From the NCBI GenBank assembly GCA_036379295.1, contig DASVGY010000194.1, forward strand, positions 1-6,590: 6,590 nucleotides of DNA, in the 5' to 3' direction. Made by a program: the position numbers and the translations under genes. This DNA comes from Pseudopedobacter sp036379295 (lineage in GTDB: Bacteria; Bacteroidota; Bacteroidia; Sphingobacteriales; Sphingobacteriaceae). Position 1 is the first letter of the stretch. Each line of letters opens with the position of its first letter. Under the pieces are notes generated by a model. That model was not told the origin of the DNA. It saw only the letters and a program-made list of their open reading frames with translations, and ran no database searches. This document shows, one piece after another, positions 4,836 to 6,590 of this stretch.

Positions 4836-6120
4836 CTTTGTTTTGTTTAATGATTTTTAAACCAATGCCACAATTTAAGCATTTTTTTAAATCACAGTAA
4901 CTTTTTTTTAAATGAATAAGTGCTTGTGTATCAAAAGCGTTGGCCGCTTTTATTCCGCGTTCTTTAAATCCTCTGATAATCTGGTTTTCCTCGGGCTTAA
5001 TTTCTAGCAGCAAATCAAGCGCTAAATCCATATATTTTTTGTTTCCAGTTTGTTTTCCATAAAAGAACAAAAGGGGCGCTATCGAATTAATCAGCAAGTT
5101 ATCAATGCTTCCATTCCCAATAGTTACCTTTTTATGTTCCGCTTGCTTATCAAATCTAAAATGAGTTTCCCAATACTTGTTAACAACCAGATTGGTGAAT
5201 AGGTTACCAAACTCCTTTTTGTTTTTAATTCCAACAATTTGTGAAAATAAATGTTGAGACTGCAGCACCAAACCTGCAAATTGCGCTAACCTGATGGTTG
5301 GGAAATTATCAGGACGTGTTTTTGAGAACTTCCATAAGCTCGCATCCAAAACCGAAAGCTGATATTTAGTCCGTAGAAACCGAAACTCCTTTCTTAAAAT
5401 GTTTGGGTATTCGTCAACAAAATTAAAATCTAAAAACCCTGCAACGCCAAAGATTAAAGCCTCTACTTGTAGTGCAGAATTTTTATGTTTTGCTAACGTT
5501 AACTGCGGAAGATTTTTAGCCAGCAACTCAAACGGAAGTGCATTCACCTTAAATCCAAAACTTCTTGCTAAAACAATGTAAAAAGTATCTTCCCAACTAT
5601 TATTTGTGGTCTTAAAGATGGCAGATATTGCTTGTGACTTATCTTCCAACCTTTCCGTCAACATTCTATCTAAACAATGGCTTTTGGAAAAATCATCCAC
5701 CGCAGGCAGTTGCGCCTCGCATGGAATCCAGTAATTGTTTGCCAAAAGTTTATCGTAATTTTCAATTACCGTTGGCCAAACCGCGTTTTTAAGTTCCAAA
5801 ACTGCAATTAAAGTTCCGTCGGTTCTATAAATCGGCGTATCGTGTTCCCAAACAACATGCAAAACCACATTATCGTACGCTTTATCGGTTTGGTGTTTGT
5901 GCTTTAACCAGTCAGATGATTTTAAATGTATTTCGATATTTCCTGCCCAAAGCGTCTCTCCTATTTTAACTTTTCCGTTAAAAAAATCCGGACCCGAATC
6001 CATATTGTGAATGCCAGATTGAAGTAGCTGAACAGGCTGCCCATCAGTGGTATTTAACCCAATTAGGTTAAATAACTTATATTTCCATATAAAATGTAGA
6101 ATAGCTTCTGAGGTTGGCAT
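4828..6120 (-). CDS. DUF2851 family protein
   Basis: This 430-residue soluble protein matches the Bacteroidota family DUF2851, of unknown function, at about full length. The N-terminal region holds the most conserved blocks: ILHFIWKYKLF (7-17), D41-S-G-P-D45-F-F-N, W58-A-G-N-I-E63-I-H65-L-K-S-S-D-W71, and YDNVVLHVVWEHD (82-94). The spacing of acidic residues (D45, E63) inside hydrophobic strands recalls a PD-(D/E)XK-like nuclease core, with H65 in place of the usual Lys; this is inference. The middle is helical. The C-terminus ends in a Cys cluster, C409-x4-C414-x2-C417 (CDLKKCLNCGIG), a possible metal site. ATG at 6120 begins MPTSEAILHFIW, the expected family start. It is the first gene of the operon with the PspC-like gene. 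No clear promoter motif was found upstream. Confidence 0.9.
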   Translation of the reverse strand: MPTSEAILHFIWKYKLFNLIGLNTTDGQPVQLLQSGIHNMDSGPDFFNGKVKIGETLWAGNIEIHLKSSDWLKHKHQTDKAYDNVVLHVVWEHDTPIYRTDGTLIAVLELKNAVWPTVIENYDKLLANNYWIPCEAQLPAVDDFSKSHCLDRMLTERLEDKSQAISAIFKTTNNSWEDTFYIVLARSFGFKVNALPFELLAKNLPQLTLAKHKNSALQVEALIFGVAGFLDFNFVDEYPNILRKEFRFLRTKYQLSVLDASLWKFSKTRPDNFPTIRLAQFAGLVLQSQHLFSQIVGIKNKKEFGNLFTNLVVNKYWETHFRFDKQAEHKKVTIGNGSIDNLLINSIAPLLFFYGKQTGNKKYMDLALDLLLEIKPEENQIIRGFKERGIKAANAFDTQALIHLKKSYCDLKKCLNCGIGLKIIKQNKDD

Positions 6121-6188
6121 GGTTAAAAATGCAAATTGTTTTTGTAATTTATGATGTAAAGCAAAACAAAAAGGCTTTTTCTAATTTT

Positions 6189-6288
6189 CGTCATTCCGAA
6201 CGAGGTACGAGGAGGAATCTGTGAGTTTCTCCGGTGAACCCGGGTTTTGTCAAGAGACAAACAGATCTCTCCTATTGTCGAGACGAGT
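6189..6288 (+). repeat. Imperfect palindromic intergenic repeat, copy 1 (100 bp)
   Basis: The left arm (6189-6222) starts CGTCATTCCGAACGAGGTAC and ends GGAATCTGT. The right arm (6261-6288) begins ACAGATCTCTCC and is its imperfect inverse, but its tip (AGACGAGT) has lost the ATGACG seen in copy 2. The loop contains a perfect AACCCGGGTT palindrome (6237-6246). It aligns without gaps to copy 2 across the whole 100 bases, with the first 34 identical. Confidence 0.85.
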
Positions 6289-6311
6289 TGGAAGACGAAC
6301 CTCCCCTAAGC

Positions 6312-6411
6312 CGTCATTCCGAACGAGGTACGAGGAGGAATCTGTTGTTTTCTGCGGTGAACCAAGGTACCGCGAAGGCACAAACAGATCTCTCCTACCG
6401 TCGAGATGACG
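6312..6411 (+). repeat. Imperfect palindromic intergenic repeat, copy 2 (100 bp, intact ends)
   Basis: Both tips are intact: CGTCAT at 6312 and ATGACG at 6411. Left arm 6312-6345 can fold onto right arm 6384-6411, with an inner hairpin GCGGT (6354-6358) / ACCGC (6369-6373) in the loop. It starts exactly 123 bases after copy 1. In layout it is a REP- or MITE-like non-coding element; no transposase is encoded here. Confidence 0.85.
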
Positions 6412-6496
6412 GGCAGCAGCAAAAGCAAGAACCAAAGTACCCCGATAAATTCGGCCTTGGCCTTTGCGGCAACGAAAAAACAGAGTAACAGCAGAA

Positions 6497-6511
6497 CCTT
6501 TGTAGCAAAGG
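6497..6511. repeat. Short perfect hairpin CCTTTG-TAG-CAAAGG
   Basis: Two 6-base arms pair perfectly across a 3-base loop. It sits just before a GGCGCAGCC stretch and the larger inverted repeat at 6525, probably as part of the same intergenic element. Confidence 0.6.
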
Positions 6512-6524
6512 GCGCAGCCGAGAG

Positions 6525-6560
6525 TTTTTGTTACTTTTTGCGGAAAAAAGTAAAGAGAAA
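6525..6560. repeat. Inverted repeat TTACTTTTT / AAAAAGTAA
   Basis: TTACTTTTT (6531-6539) pairs perfectly with AAAAAGTAA (6545-6553) across GCGGA, and T/A-rich flanks extend the stem with wobbles. TTGTTACTTTTT-type inverted repeats like this are remembered from many Bacteroidota intergenic regions. A terminator role is possible but there is no GC-rich stem. Confidence 0.6.
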
Positions 6561-6590
6561 AAACGGGATCGAGCGGGCAAGGGCTTATTG

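Larger units (their letters stand above)
6121..6590. other. Gene-free intergenic region made largely of repeats
   Basis: From the DUF2851 start to the window end no credible gene is seen. Short frames on both strands overlap one another and lie inside palindromic repeats, so they are artefacts of repeat symmetry. Positions 6121-6188 are AT-rich and should hold the DUF2851 promoter; 6189-6411 is the tandem palindromic pair; 6412-6590 holds further hairpins. A gene to the right may begin beyond the window. Confidence 0.7.

Noticed and set aside
6221..6580. Four short overlapping frames on both strands
   Set aside because: All lie within palindromic repeats and hairpins, and the two plus-strand frames translate the same repeat arms in different frames.

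Overview
The window looks like chromosomal DNA of a Bacteroidota member, most likely Sphingobacteriaceae (Pedobacter-like). The reasons are AT-rich intergenic DNA, starts without Shine-Dalgarno sequences, several TAnnTTTG-type -7 boxes, a DUF2851-type gene overlapping a PspC-type gene, and the CGTCATT...GAATCTGT palindromic repeats often seen between genes in this phylum. The assignment rests on recalled family resemblance, not a search.

Layout. (1) 1-422, minus strand: the N-terminal 140 residues of a type I restriction endonuclease R subunit (HsdR); the rest lies left of the window. (2) 423-1222: 800 bases with no convincing gene, holding degenerate palindromic repeats and a possible hsdR promoter. 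(3) 1223-2981: an accessory-looking segment. It has an unrecognised 225-residue protein with a C-terminal excisionase/MerR-like helix-turn-helix, a 520-base gap with a seven-unit 16-bp tandem array and helically phased RGGAC boxes, and a 186-residue protein with a GKVGD-type N-terminal module and a probable Ig-like C-terminal domain. A strong intrinsic terminator (3004-3041) closes this segment. (4) 3221-4509: conserved small genes, namely folB (dihydroneopterin aldolase, minus strand), a divergent two-helix membrane protein with its own terminator, and an AHSA1-type SRPBCC protein. (5) 4614-6120, minus strand: a two-gene overlapping operon, DUF2851 followed by a small PspC-domain membrane protein. 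(6) 6121-6590: no gene, but two 100-bp copies of an imperfect palindromic repeat in tandem (123-bp period) and further hairpin-forming sequence.

How the genes relate. folB belongs to folate synthesis; HsdR is defence. The DUF2851 and PspC-like genes overlap by 8 bases and are probably translationally coupled. The helix-turn-helix gene, the repeat-rich gap and the GKVGD gene are the only part that looks like a possible undescribed unit. That link is proximity only: the second gene has its own plausible promoter, and no classic system (CRISPR, toxin-antitoxin, transposase, integrase) is visible. The rest of the window is ordinary, apart from the repeats.
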